NCBI GenBank assembly: GCA_007833815.1
Contig: CP033464.1
Location: 1,683,501-1,747,500, forward strand
Source: Brevibacillus laterosporus
Lineage (GTDB): Bacteria > Bacillota > Bacilli > Brevibacillales > Brevibacillaceae
Direction of reading: 5' to 3'
DNA: 64,000 nucleotides
Part shown: in pieces, positions 18,121 to 26,209 of the stretch
How the letters are laid out: the number at the start of each line of letters is the position of its first letter
Position numbering within the stretch: position 1 is the stretch's first letter
Notes under the pieces: model-generated
What the model saw: only the letters and a program-made list of their open reading frames with translations
What the model was told of the DNA's origin: nothing
The model's database searches: none
Translations under genes and position numbers: made by a program

Positions 18121-18924
18121 ATGGATAAGTCTTCTGTAATAGGAATTATTCTTGGGTTCTTGGCTGTCTTTGTTGGGATGTACTTAAAGGGAGCTAGTCT
18201 TGGTGCTCTAATTAACCCAGCTGCTTTTCTGATAATTATTGCCGGAACGGTTGCTACTATTTTTATAGGCTTCCCTATGGTAGAGATAAAAAGGATTCCC
18301 AAGATCACGAAAATCCTTTTTACTAATCAGAAGGAGCCCGATAAGCGTGAACTGATAAGCCAATTCATGACGTGGGCAGGCATCGCCAGACGTGAAGGAT
18401 TGCTAGCTTTGGAAAATACAGCAGATGAGATTCAGGACCCGTTTTTACGCAATGGTATGAAGATGATTATTGACGGTGGGGAACCTGAATTTGTACGCGA
18501 TGTCCTGGATGAAGAAATTAATGCTATGGAAGAGCGTCATTTAAGTGGTGCGCTTATTTTTACTCAGGCAGGTACGTATGCGCCAACGCTAGGGGTACTG
18601 GGAGCGGTTGTTGGTTTGATCGCGGCATTGGGAAACCTCGCCGATGTAGAGGCATTGGGACACTCTATCGCGGCGGCTTTTATCGCGACGTTGCTGGGTA
18701 TTTTCACAGGTTACGTTTTATGGCATCCCTTTGCTAACAAATTAAAACGTAAATCACAACGCGAAGTTGAAGTAAAACGAATCATGATCGAAGGATTGCT
18801 ATCCATTCAGGCGGGGGTTTCTCCGACTGCTATCGAGCAAAAACTGCTGGTATATATCCCAGTTGTTGAACGACATGCAGTGAAAGAGGGATCTAACGAG
18901 GAGGGAGTAGGCTTTAATGGCTAA
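18121..18924 (+). CDS. motA: Flagellar motor stator protein MotA
   Basis: A 267-residue protein with four membrane segments and the MotA signature in the third and fourth (TYAPTLGVLGAVVGLIAALG, then HSIAAAFIATLLGIFTGYV). With MotB it forms the ion channel that drives the flagellar rotor. ATG 18121 has TAGGGAG 7 bases upstream; the overlapping TTG at 18118 is too close. It overlaps motB by 8 bases. No sigma-D type promoter was obvious. Confidence 0.93.
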   Translation: MDKSSVIGIILGFLAVFVGMYLKGASLGALINPAAFLIIIAGTVATIFIGFPMVEIKRIPKITKILFTNQKEPDKRELISQFMTWAGIARREGLLALENTADEIQDPFLRNGMKMIIDGGEPEFVRDVLDEEINAMEERHLSGALIFTQAGTYAPTLGVLGAVVGLIAALGNLADVEALGHSIAAAFIATLLGIFTGYVLWHPFANKLKRKSQREVEVKRIMIEGLLSIQAGVSPTAIEQKLLVYIPVVERHAVKEGSNEEGVGFNG

Positions 18925-19711
18925 ACGCAAAAAGAAGCATGAAGAGCATATTGATGAAACATGGCTCATTCCTTATTCGGATTTGCTAACCTTGCTATTA
19001 GCCCTCTTTATCGTATTGTTTGCGGCTAGCTCCGTTGATGCCAAGAAGTTTAGCCAATTGGCTGCGTCGTTTAATGCAGCTCTAAATGGCGGAGTCAGTG
19101 TACTAGATTTCCCTTCTCCGGTTGAGCCAATTACTCAAGAAGAGCAATCCCTCATGAAGCCTGGAGGAAATGAGCAGATTGTTGACAAGAATAAGTATGA
19201 ACAACAAATGAAATATCTGCAGGAAACCGAGAAGCTGGATCAGCTTAAAAAACAGTTGGACGCTTACTTGGAATCTAACAATCTTACAGGCAAATTGCAT
19301 ACAAAAGTGACAGATGAGGGTTTATTAATCACGATTATGGACAATGCTCTTTTTGCATCAGGCAGTGCAAAGGTGAAAGTGGAAGCAAGGAATTTGGCAT
19401 CTGAGATTTCGAAGTTATTGGAGCCAGATGGAAGACGCGTAACAGTTTCTGGTCACACGGATACTGTACCGATCAGAAATAGCCAATTCTCGTCTAACTG
19501 GGAACTTAGTTCTCAGCGTGCTTTAAATTTTATGACCATCCTATTGGAAAATAAAAAGCTGGACCCTCGCAAGTTTAGCGCGCGTGCTTTTGGTGAATTC
19601 CAGCCAGTAGCTACCAACCAAACGAATGATGGTCGGGCAACGAACCGCCGTGTAGAAGTGGCAATCCTGCGTAACTTTGAGAAGGAAAAAGGCAGTGAAA
19701 TGCACAAATAA
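18917..19711 (+). CDS. motB: Flagellar motor stator protein MotB
   Basis: A 264-residue protein with a basic N-terminus, a single membrane helix carrying the ion-binding Asp22 in PYSDLLTLLLALFIVLFA, a plug/linker region, and an OmpA-like peptidoglycan-binding domain (TVSGHTDTVPI, NWELSSQRA, ATNRRVEVAIL). The helix resembles proton-type MotB more than sodium-type MotS (inference). Its terminator has been split by an IS relic. Confidence 0.93.
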   Translation: MAKRKKKHEEHIDETWLIPYSDLLTLLLALFIVLFAASSVDAKKFSQLAASFNAALNGGVSVLDFPSPVEPITQEEQSLMKPGGNEQIVDKNKYEQQMKYLQETEKLDQLKKQLDAYLESNNLTGKLHTKVTDEGLLITIMDNALFASGSAKVKVEARNLASEISKLLEPDGRRVTVSGHTDTVPIRNSQFSSNWELSSQRALNFMTILLENKKLDPRKFSARAFGEFQPVATNQTNDGRATNRRVEVAILRNFEKEKGSEMHK

Positions 19712-19741
19712 GATCGTATAAGAATTAAATCTGAGTAAAAC

Positions 19742-20349
19742 AAACAAAAAGGCCGCCAAGAGTGGACTTACCCCTGTCAAGTAGACAGCATTAAAAAAGC
19801 CTAAGCAGCCAGTGTGTTCCGGTATTCGACCGGGGCACACTGGTTTAGTTTTTTCTGAAATCGTTCATGGTTATAAAACCATATGTACTTTTCAATGACT
19901 GCTTAGACGTGTATTGGAAGCCCTGATCAGAATGCAGGATGGCTTCCTGCACGTCTCTTTGTTTTGCTAACTGCTCCAGAGTATCTAAAACAAGTTTTAA
20001 ATCATTCCGATGGGAAACCTTTCAGGAAACAACCTCCTTGTTAAAGAGATCTTGGATTACCGATAGGTAATAAAATTGATCGTTCAGTGCTACAAATGTA
20101 ATATCTGTTACATACAATTGATTTGGTTTTTCGGCTGTGAACTTTCGATTAAGTAAGTTAGGGTAAACCGAAAACCGAGCTACTTTTGAAACCCACCCTC
20201 CCCGTGACCATCTCCGTCTCGGTATTTCCTGACCCAATTCTTGATCTGAAAAATCCCCTCCGAGGATAGTGTAGCACCCAACGCTAGGTGGATGGGCTTT
20301 TTACACTGTCTACTCAAAGGGGATAATACCAGAGACGGTCTTTTTGTTT
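19742..20349 (+). terminator. motB terminator split by an insertion
   Basis: The left arm AAACAAAAAGGCCG (19742-19755) and right arm CGGTCTTTTTGTTT (20336-20349) are complementary over 14 bp with one G-T pair. Removing the 569-bp IS relic and one copy of the GAG duplication leaves a compact hairpin with loop CCAAGAGA, just after motB. Confidence 0.8.
19763..20331 (-). mobile_element. Degenerate IS3-family insertion sequence relic (569 bp)
   Basis: Terminal inverted repeats 19763-19788 and 20306-20331 match at 19 of 26 positions and are flanked by a GAG direct repeat (19760-19762, 20332-20334). On the minus strand are scraps of orfA (SEGIFQIKNWVRKYRDGDG) and orfB: LNRKFTAEKPNQLYVTDITF with the first catalytic Asp, LSVIQDLFNKEVVS then a TGA that probably replaced a Trp codon, ILHSDQGFQYTS with the second Asp, and the C-terminal KYIWFYNHERFQKKLNQ. 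The stretch with the catalytic Glu is deleted. It cannot encode an active transposase. Confidence 0.88.
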
Positions 20350-20516
20350 TGTTAAAATGAGATAGGAAAATGGATCGGATAGGGCCCATTTTCCTAAACC
20401 TTTTTGAATAACCTTTTATGGAATTTTATGAATACGGATAGCGATCTTCTGCTATTCTATAAAACATGAAGAGTTTATCGTTCAACTAAAGTGGTCCAAC
20501 TGATAGGGGAGGAATT

Positions 20517-20690
20517 ATGAACAGCATTTGGTATTTGCTACTCTTTCTATTCATAATTGGCATGGCTAATCATCTCTATCAGTTACGCCATAATAAGAAG
20601 AGTACGTTTGCAAAAGAAGCGTTGTTTCTGTTTTATTTAATAAGTTCGTTGCAACTTATGATCTTTCTTCTATTTGCTGTGTTGCACTAA
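20517..20690 (+). CDS. Small 57-residue two-span membrane protein
   Basis: ATG with GGGGAGGAA immediately upstream. It has two hydrophobic segments (IWYLLLFLFIIGMA and ALFLFYLISSLQLMIFLLFA) separated by a basic loop (QLRHNKKS). The stop overlaps the 3' end of the convergent LysE gene by 4 bases. No family recognised. Confidence 0.6.
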   Translation: MNSIWYLLLFLFIIGMANHLYQLRHNKKSTFAKEALFLFYLISSLQLMIFLLFAVLH

Positions 20691-21304
20691 ATAGGGAGCC
20701 CAGAGTAAATGAGATAAATCGCGGCTAGCCAGATAAGAATAGCTGCGATTTTATTAATTGTAAGCATGATGCGACCAGTGTTATCTACTTTGCCTAACAT
20801 TCTACCTGCCCATGCCAATGATAAGAACCAAATCCACGAAATAAGAATGCATGCAACCGTAAAGGCCACTTTCTCATCACCAGTATAAGCTGTTGAGCTG
20901 GTTCCGATCACACCAATGGTATCCATAATGGCATGTGGATTTAACAGTGAGACAGATGCTGCGAACATGACCTGCTTTCTCCAGGTAAACGAAGCGTGGG
21001 TGGTCACGGTCGCCGCATTGGCCGTAGATATCCAAGTCATATACCCCAAATATAGCAAAAAACAAGCTCCCACTAATACAAAGGCCGTCTTTAGCCATAC
21101 AATTTTCCACAAAAGCATAGATACTCCTAAGACAGCGAGTAAAATCAAAACCATATCACAAATACTGGCTGTAATAATGGCAGGTAAAGCACGTGTAAAT
21201 TGCTTATGGGTAGCCCCCTGATTAAAAATAAATATGTTTTGTACACCTAATGGCAAGATTAATCCAAATGCTAGTATCATTCCATGTAACCAAGCGAGTG
21301 CCAT
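20687..21304 (-). CDS. LysE/ArgO-family amino acid exporter
   Basis: A 205-residue membrane protein with about six hydrophobic segments. The LysE signature lies at the N-terminus (GLILPLGVQNIFIFNQG), followed by FLLYLGYMTW and a middle region ending SLLNPHAIMDTIGVIG. It exports basic or other amino acids. AGGTGATGAAAC precedes the ATG. The divergent regulator gene beside it is broken, so expression may now be unregulated. Confidence 0.88.
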   Translation of the reverse strand: MALAWLHGMILAFGLILPLGVQNIFIFNQGATHKQFTRALPAIITASICDMVLILLAVLGVSMLLWKIVWLKTAFVLVGACFLLYLGYMTWISTANAATVTTHASFTWRKQVMFAASVSLLNPHAIMDTIGVIGTSSTAYTGDEKVAFTVACILISWIWFLSLAWAGRMLGKVDNTGRIMLTINKIAAILIWLAAIYLIYSGLPI

Positions 21305-21356
21305 GTTTCATCACCTCTTTTTTTCTTTGTATGTATCTTACCTAGAGGAATTACTT

Positions 21357-22332
21357 ATGTCTGCATCCAATTTTGCCTTTCAAGTGAATCGCAGTACTGT
21401 TGTCGCTGCGATTCAAGAATTGACTGCGGAAGGGCTAATCCAAGGAAAAAGCGGAAAAGGCACTATAGTCGTGCAACAGCCAGATCCGTTCACTACACTT
21501 CATTGGCCTAGTTATGTGAATGCCGGCATGTCCCTAACCTTCCTACGATTCAGGAAATTAATCGGTCAGAATTTATTCCTGGCATGATACGTTTGGGAAC
21601 CGGAGAGCCATCTAGTGATTTATATCCTCATGTCAAAATGAAGCAGGTGCTGGCACAGGTTGCAAAAAAAATCCTTCTCTTGGTTATGAGGAGCCTAAAG
21701 GGTTGTACAAGCCCCGTATGGAGGTCAGAAGGCATTTAGCTAATAAGGGAATAGAAGTGAAGCCTTCATGTATTTTGATCGTCTCAGGGGCTTTACAGGG
21801 GCTACAGTTGATTTCTATGGGGTTGATGCAGCCTGGAGCAATCATGTTGATGGAAAAACCCTCTTATTTGTACTCGTTAAATCTACTTCCTTCTGCAGGT
21901 ATTCGAATGCAGGGGATAAAAATGGATGAAGAAGGAATATCCCAACGGGCGCTACTAGCAGGTATACAACAACAGACAACCATTCCTACTTTTCAAAACC
22001 CAAGTGGCAAGGTACTAGGTCAAGTTCCTTATCACAATGGACCGTGTACGAGTGGCTGGCAAGCGGGTTGTACGAACAACATTTACTTTATGTCAGAGAG
22101 CAATTGCGATATAGAAGAGACTATATGCTAGCTTTGCTTGAACAATATTTTAAAGATTTAGCTACTTGGTCAATTCCAGCAACAATCAATATTAGTAAAC
22201 CCAGGTAATCTATACGATCCGCTGGACGAAACTCATCTACGACTCTCTTACTCCTACGCCAGCTTCGAGCACATGAAAGTCGGTATGAAGAAGCTGGCAC
22301 AAATAGTCAGGAACCTGGTGGAATGTCCATGA
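21357..22332 (+). pseudogene. Decayed MocR/GabR-type GntR-aminotransferase regulator
   Basis: Pieces of one protein lie in order in different frames: the end of a GntR winged helix (QVNRSTVVAAIQELTAEGLI, KSGKGTIVV), then PNLPTIQEINRSEFIPG, GTGEPSSDLYPH, LGYEEPKGL, IVSGALQGLQLISMGLMQPG, EKPSYLYSLN, QNPSGKVLG, WTVYEWLASGLYEQHLLYVRE and LRLSYSYASFEHMKVGMKKL. Frameshifts occur near 21540, at an A8 run near 21667, and near 22040 with loss of part of the PLP-binding domain. The N-terminal HTH is also missing. Such regulators commonly flank LysE-type exporters. Confidence 0.87.
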
Positions 22333-22412
22333 GGATGTTGCGACAATTGCAAAAAACAGCTATAGTGATTACTGATACACTGGGCTTTCGTCTGTAGAAA
22401 GGAACATGTAGA

Positions 22413-22643
22413 ATGTCAAATGATCTACGCATCTGTGATGAGTGCAAAGGATATAATGCCGAAGAATTCGCGGAACGTTTAAAAGAGATGGTTCCGGGTG
22501 CGAAAGTAGAAATCGGCTGTCAAAATATGTGCGGTCATTGTTTAAAGCGAGCTTTTATTTATGCAAATGGACGTTGGTTTATTGGAAATAATGAAGAAGA
22601 ATTAGTAAAAAAAATGCAACCGCACATTAAAAAGAAACAATAG
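22413..22643 (+). CDS. DUF1450 family protein (YuzB-like)
   Basis: A 76-residue cytosolic protein with a thioredoxin-like pattern of cysteines: ICDECKGYN, IGCQNMCGHC. It matches the DUF1450 small-protein family of Bacillales, function unknown; the cysteines suggest a metal or Fe-S site. AGAAAGGA lies upstream of the ATG and a strong terminator follows. Confidence 0.8.
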   Translation: MSNDLRICDECKGYNAEEFAERLKEMVPGAKVEIGCQNMCGHCLKRAFIYANGRWFIGNNEEELVKKMQPHIKKKQ

Positions 22644-22677
22644 ACCGATCATTGCTTCACTCGGTCATTCTCCAAAC

Positions 22678-22730
22678 AAAAAGACAAAATCCCTGCTTGC
22701 GATTAAGCGGTGATTTTGTCTTTTTTTTTT
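22678..22730 (+). terminator. Terminator after the DUF1450 gene
   Basis: AAAAAGACAAAATC pairs with GATTTTGTCTTTTT, with inner GCTT/AAGC pairing, ending in a ten-T run. The 3' end of the convergent M50 protease gene follows, and the symmetric flanks could serve both strands. Confidence 0.92.
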
Positions 22731-22744
22731 CTATCAGCATCTAC

Positions 22745-23992
22745 TTATGTGGTTTTCATTACCTGTCTTAATTCTAATAACATTTGATCGGAATAGAAGT
22801 AGAAAGCAGCTAGCAGTCCAGCCAAGACCAGATAAGCAATCAACACTTTCCAACGGGTAGCCGAGTCCGTCTCATAGTAACCAGCATGGCGTTCCAACTC
22901 TTTATCCATGTCAGCGAGCTTTGTTTCTGTAATGGATATAGTATGTTGCAGGATTCCAGGCTCTGGCTGATAGGGACCTTGCTCCGCATCGTGAATACGA
23001 CCCTCAGCCTCTTGATCGTGTTGACTAAAGGCTTGAGCCTCTGTAGTCGATGCGGTAGAATCTGCATATTGATTCCAGGCATTCCGATATTGCTCCTGCT
23101 CATGGGCAACCAACAACTCCCAGCGTTTCATAATGAACTGGCGAGTAAGCAGGACTTTTTCATAAGCAAGCTTTTTTTCTTCCTGAAACAAAGGAAACAT
23201 AAAGGGCTTTTTTTGATGAGGTTGTTGTTGCGCTTGCATGTAATCACGCTGCAGATCATATCTCTCCTGTGATGTTAGAGGTTGATGAATCCAACGTGAA
23301 ATCTCCTGATACAGCTGCGCCCATTTATCCCGTTCATATTGGAGACGTTTATGTCTGTAATCGCCGGTAAGATGGGACCACCAGGAAAACATACCAAAAA
23401 TGAAAATAAGCACGATCATAGGGCTTGGCGAAATGAATATAAAAGCCCCAAGAACAAGTAGGCCTAAAAACCAGATGTTAGGGGACAGGACCGCAACGAT
23501 ACGGCCTCCATCAAGTGGAGAGACAGGAAGTAAATTAAACAGATTAATAATCGCTCCCAAATGAATAACTAGTGCCCATAACGGTTCTTCCGTATAGATA
23601 TATAGCGGAATGGCAGGCAAGAAGGAGATTAACCCGGCTAACGGACCTCCATAGGCTAGGAAAGCTTCTGTTTTTGCATCGCGCGGTAATTCTTTTAAAT
23701 TAATGAATGCTCCTACAAAAGGAATGAACATCGGCAAGCCCGTGTTGATTCCTTTCATTCGCGCGGCAATTATATGTCCTAATTCATGAATGAAAATCAA
23801 ATAAATAAGAGCAACTCCAAATTTCCACCCGAATACAAGAGCGTAGAAATAAAGAGCAAATCCCATGCTGATAATGGTTCCGGTGAATTTAAATCCTTTT
23901 AAAAAAAGAAAAATAAACTTAAACTTCGTCAATAAAAATACTCCAATCGCTACCAAAATGGAGCGATTTGCATTTTTGGACTTGGCGGACAT
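22745..23992 (-). CDS. Site-2 protease family (M50) membrane metalloprotease with long C-terminal extension
   Basis: A 415-residue integral membrane protein. The zinc site is HELGH (about residues 69-73) plus the second ligand motif NLLPVSPLDGGRI (about 155-167), so it looks catalytically competent. After the protease core, residues from about 215 form a soluble Gln/Glu/His-rich region with coiled-coil character, and a final hydrophobic segment (VLIAYLVLAGLLAAFYFY) close to the C-terminus. Typical relatives lack this extension. Substrate unknown; intramembrane proteolysis of an anti-sigma factor is only a possibility. Confidence 0.85.
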   Translation of the reverse strand: MSAKSKNANRSILVAIGVFLLTKFKFIFLFLKGFKFTGTIISMGFALYFYALVFGWKFGVALIYLIFIHELGHIIAARMKGINTGLPMFIPFVGAFINLKELPRDAKTEAFLAYGGPLAGLISFLPAIPLYIYTEEPLWALVIHLGAIINLFNLLPVSPLDGGRIVAVLSPNIWFLGLLVLGAFIFISPSPMIVLIFIFGMFSWWSHLTGDYRHKRLQYERDKWAQLYQEISRWIHQPLTSQERYDLQRDYMQAQQQPHQKKPFMFPLFQEEKKLAYEKVLLTRQFIMKRWELLVAHEQEQYRNAWNQYADSTASTTEAQAFSQHDQEAEGRIHDAEQGPYQPEPGILQHTISITETKLADMDKELERHAGYYETDSATRWKVLIAYLVLAGLLAAFYFYSDQMLLELRQVMKTT

Positions 23993-24060
23993 GGTTTTAA
24001 TTCCTCCTGGAAATACGTGGTTTCATATTAATACGATTCAACAAGCAGAATGGTTTCCAG

Positions 24061-24360
24061 TTAAGGTTGCAAGCCTGGATTAGTAAACATAAATCCATAT
24101 TCTCCTAGCTGTTCATCATATGATAATGTTCCACCATCAAAATACCAGAAATCACTAGGGCGAATGATAAAGCGTAGGCCTGCCACTTCATAAAGGGTAT
24201 CGTCTGCTTCATACTGATCTTTTTCTACAGCATAAAACAATCCTCCTGTTCCTGGCCCAGAGGTTCTGACATAAAGACGGATGGTTTCACCAGGGGTAAA
24301 CCCAGCATATTTTTGATACGCCAGGGAGAACTCAGGCGTTATCTTTAGTTGTACATTCAT
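24061..24360 (-). CDS. HesB/IscA-like fold protein without cysteines
   Basis: A 99-residue protein with the HesB-like pattern (ITPEFSLAYQKYAGFTPGETIRLYVR, then LRFIIRPSDFWYFDGGTLSYDEQ). Unlike Fe-S carriers IscA/SufA it has no cysteine, matching the YneR-type branch of unknown function. The AAAGGAACG ribosome site precedes the ATG. Confidence 0.7.
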   Translation of the reverse strand: MNVQLKITPEFSLAYQKYAGFTPGETIRLYVRTSGPGTGGLFYAVEKDQYEADDTLYEVAGLRFIIRPSDFWYFDGGTLSYDEQLGEYGFMFTNPGLQP

Positions 24361-24410
24361 TTTTATCGTTCCTTTCTGTTGCTCCCGGTGCTTTTCTTTA
24401 TTGTAGCATA

Positions 24411-24450
24411 AAAAACCAGCATCTTTCCTTTGCTGGGAAAGATGCTGGTA
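24411..24450 (-). terminator. Terminator of the DUF3905 gene
   Basis: On the minus strand ACCAGCATCTTTCC pairs with GGAAAGATGCTGGT, followed by a T run. Confidence 0.9.
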
Positions 24451-24455
24451 TTTAT

Positions 24456-24809
24456 CTAATCGGTGTAATAACTTACGTCTTTATCCAAATGGTCAAACAT
24501 ACCTTTTTCTTTGTGAAGCTGTTTCTTTTCCAATAGCTCACGATTCTCACTGGTGTTCCAACCGATGTCATTGGTTGGATGTACCCACTCTGGACCTGCC
24601 ATGATAGCAGGGTCGATATTACAAGACCAATGGTTTATAGGGGAATTGGCAGAATTATAGGCACTATCGCCAATAGTAATCCCGTATTGGTTAACAAAGG
24701 GAGCCTGCATGGCAATATCGGCCTGCTTAAAATCAGGTGCATTGATTTGATGGGGCATCGTTTGATCAACAGCAAGTGGATTCCTATCAGTTGGAGGCTT
24801 GCTTTTCAT
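24456..24809 (-). CDS. DUF3905 protein
   Basis: A 117-residue protein with the DUF3905 core: DPAIMAGPEWVHPTNDIGWNT followed by ENRELLEKK. The family is restricted to spore-forming Bacillales and is of unknown function; the position next to a SASP gene agrees with a sporulation link (inference). GGAGG precedes the start. Confidence 0.8.
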   Translation of the reverse strand: MKSKPPTDRNPLAVDQTMPHQINAPDFKQADIAMQAPFVNQYGITIGDSAYNSANSPINHWSCNIDPAIMAGPEWVHPTNDIGWNTSENRELLEKKQLHKEKGMFDHLDKDVSYYTD

Positions 24810-24852
24810 AGATAAACCTCCTTTATACGACTTGTATGTGTAGTCAAAAAGG

Positions 24853-24984
24853 TTATCGATTTTCTTTCATGCGTTCTTGTGGCTCGGCGTTAATAGAACC
24901 ATCGGAGCGCACAGCTTCGGATTGAGATTTAGGACCTTGTGTGTCAGCGGTTTTTCCAAAGTCTTTCGATTTGTTACGTACCAT
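24853..24984 (-). CDS. sspK: Small acid-soluble spore protein, SspK-like
   Basis: A 43-residue protein beginning MVRNKSKDFG and ending in the SspK-type stretch RSDGSINAEPQERMKENR. SspK is a minor SASP packed in the spore core. GGAGGG lies 7 bases upstream of the ATG at 24984. The frame remains open further upstream, but that extension lacks a ribosome site and family similarity. Confidence 0.75.
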   Translation of the reverse strand: MVRNKSKDFGKTADTQGPKSQSEAVRSDGSINAEPQERMKENR

Positions 24985-25074
24985 GTTGTATCCCTCCAAT
25001 GATTTTCTCGCTTGTAGTATGACCGAAAGTGGTACAATAAATGAGAGATAAAGCTGGAAAGGGTGGTATTTACT

Positions 25075-25356
25075 ATGGCAAAAAAACGTGGGAATCGCAC
25101 ACAAAATCATACGAAGCCAGCACAAGATGCTTTGGGTTCGGATCATAAATCAGGAAACAGCTTAAAGGAGCTGCTAGGAGAAAATGCTTTAGGGAAGTTA
25201 AAGCAGATGGAAAAGGATTTAAAGGAAGGAAAAGAAAGACAAGCGCGTGAAGAAGCAGAAAAACGTCGTAAAGAACTAGAAGAACGAGAGAAAAATAAAA
25301 GCTTTGGCGAGCTTTTGCAGGATTACGAAAAAAAGGGAGGCGGCAAGTACTCTTGA
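25075..25356 (+). CDS. YqkK-like (DUF3886) charged protein
   Basis: A 93-residue, very hydrophilic protein: a basic start MAKKRGNR, a conserved block SLKELLGENALGKLKQMEKDLK, then a Lys/Glu-rich helix and the tail SFGELLQDYEKKGGGKYS. This matches the DUF3886/YqkK family. The ATG at 25075 has AAAGGGTGG upstream. Its stop overlaps the start of the next small gene. Confidence 0.75.
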   Translation: MAKKRGNRTQNHTKPAQDALGSDHKSGNSLKELLGENALGKLKQMEKDLKEGKERQAREEAEKRRKELEEREKNKSFGELLQDYEKKGGGKYS

Positions 25357-25508
25357 AACCAGAAGAACGACGTCCAGACACCTCTAAAAATGGAATGATG
25401 AAAAAGACCAGTCTAAAGGTGCGGGAAGAATCTATACGTGAGCGAGGACGCTCCATTGTAGACAGGCTAAATACGCGAAAAATGCGTGAGGAAGACACAA
25501 AAAAATAG
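25353..25508 (+). CDS. Small basic 51-residue protein, unknown
   Basis: TTG start overlapping the stop of the YqkK-like gene by 4 bases, with AAGGGAGG 12 bases upstream. The product is highly charged (VREESIRERGRSIVDRLN, MREEDTKK), probably one helix. It ends just before a terminator. The coupled position is the main evidence. Confidence 0.5.
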   Translation: MKPEERRPDTSKNGMMKKTSLKVREESIRERGRSIVDRLNTRKMREEDTKK

Positions 25509-25528
25509 GATTACCTATCATTCATAAG

Positions 25529-25558
25529 AAAAAGCCCGCATATATTCGCGGGCTTTTC
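25529..25558. terminator. Bidirectional terminator
   Basis: AAAAGCCCGC / GCGGGCTTTT hairpin between convergent genes, with A and T runs on the two sides. Confidence 0.9.
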
Positions 25559-25566
25559 CATTTATA

Positions 25567-26007
25567 TTAGCCAAAAATGATATGGCTTGGTTTTTGTGTT
25601 GGAGCTTCTTTTGTGGTTTCTGGAAGTACGTTTGGATAGAATTTTTTAATAGAATCATCGCCAGATACTGGAGCTGCTTGTGCTGCTGGTATCATCGCTG
25701 GAAAGAACTTTTGAATGCTTCCTGCCGCTGGCTGATCAGCTTGAGGTGCCACAGGCATCATAGCTGGGTAAAACTTCGTGATGTTTGAATCCATCACATT
25801 GTTTTGCTGTTGAGTAGTTGGAGTCATTGCTGGAAAGAATTTTTCGATAGCTTTGTCAGCTACTGGTACAGCTACTGTTTGAGCTGTGTTAGCAGGTAAT
25901 TGAAACAAAAATTTGTTCCCTTCATTTGCTTCTGCCGCAAAAGCAGAGCTTACCAGCATTAAAGATCCTACGACAGCTACTCCTAGAGTTAACATACTTT
26001 TTTTCAT
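25567..26007 (-). CDS. Secreted protein with four 22-residue KF(F/Y)PAM repeats
   Basis: A 146-residue protein with a Sec signal peptide (MKKSMLTLGVAVVGSL, cleavage probably after SSAFA). The mature part has four units spaced 22 residues apart: AIEKFFPAMTP, NITKFYPAMMP, SIQKFFPAMIP and SIKKFYPNVLP, joined by Gln/Ala/Pro-rich spacers, plus a C-terminal HIIFG. GAGGG lies 7 bases before the ATG, and the gene has its own upstream and downstream gaps. I do not recognise the family. No membrane anchor, lipobox or cysteine is seen. Confidence 0.8.
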   Translation of the reverse strand: MKKSMLTLGVAVVGSLMLVSSAFAAEANEGNKFLFQLPANTAQTVAVPVADKAIEKFFPAMTPTTQQQNNVMDSNITKFYPAMMPVAPQADQPAAGSIQKFFPAMIPAAQAAPVSGDDSIKKFYPNVLPETTKEAPTQKPSHIIFG

Positions 26008-26141
26008 GTTGAGTCCCTCTTTTCATTTCTCTCTTTTTAGTTTGACTGGTCAGTACAAAAACCTTACACCTTTATTTTAGTTAATTTATCCAATTTGTAA
26101 AGGGGTTTTATAAAAATCGAAAAAATCTGTAAATTAACAAC

Positions 26142-26180
26142 AAAAAACAGGCTGCTTCCCTTAGGATTCAGCCTGTTCAG
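26142..26180 (-). terminator. Terminator of the yknXYZ-like operon
   Basis: On the minus strand AACAGGCTG...CAGCCTGTT forms the stem, followed by TTTTTTG. Confidence 0.88.
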
Positions 26181-26209
26181 TATTATATTTTTGTAATTAC
26201 TCTAAGAAT

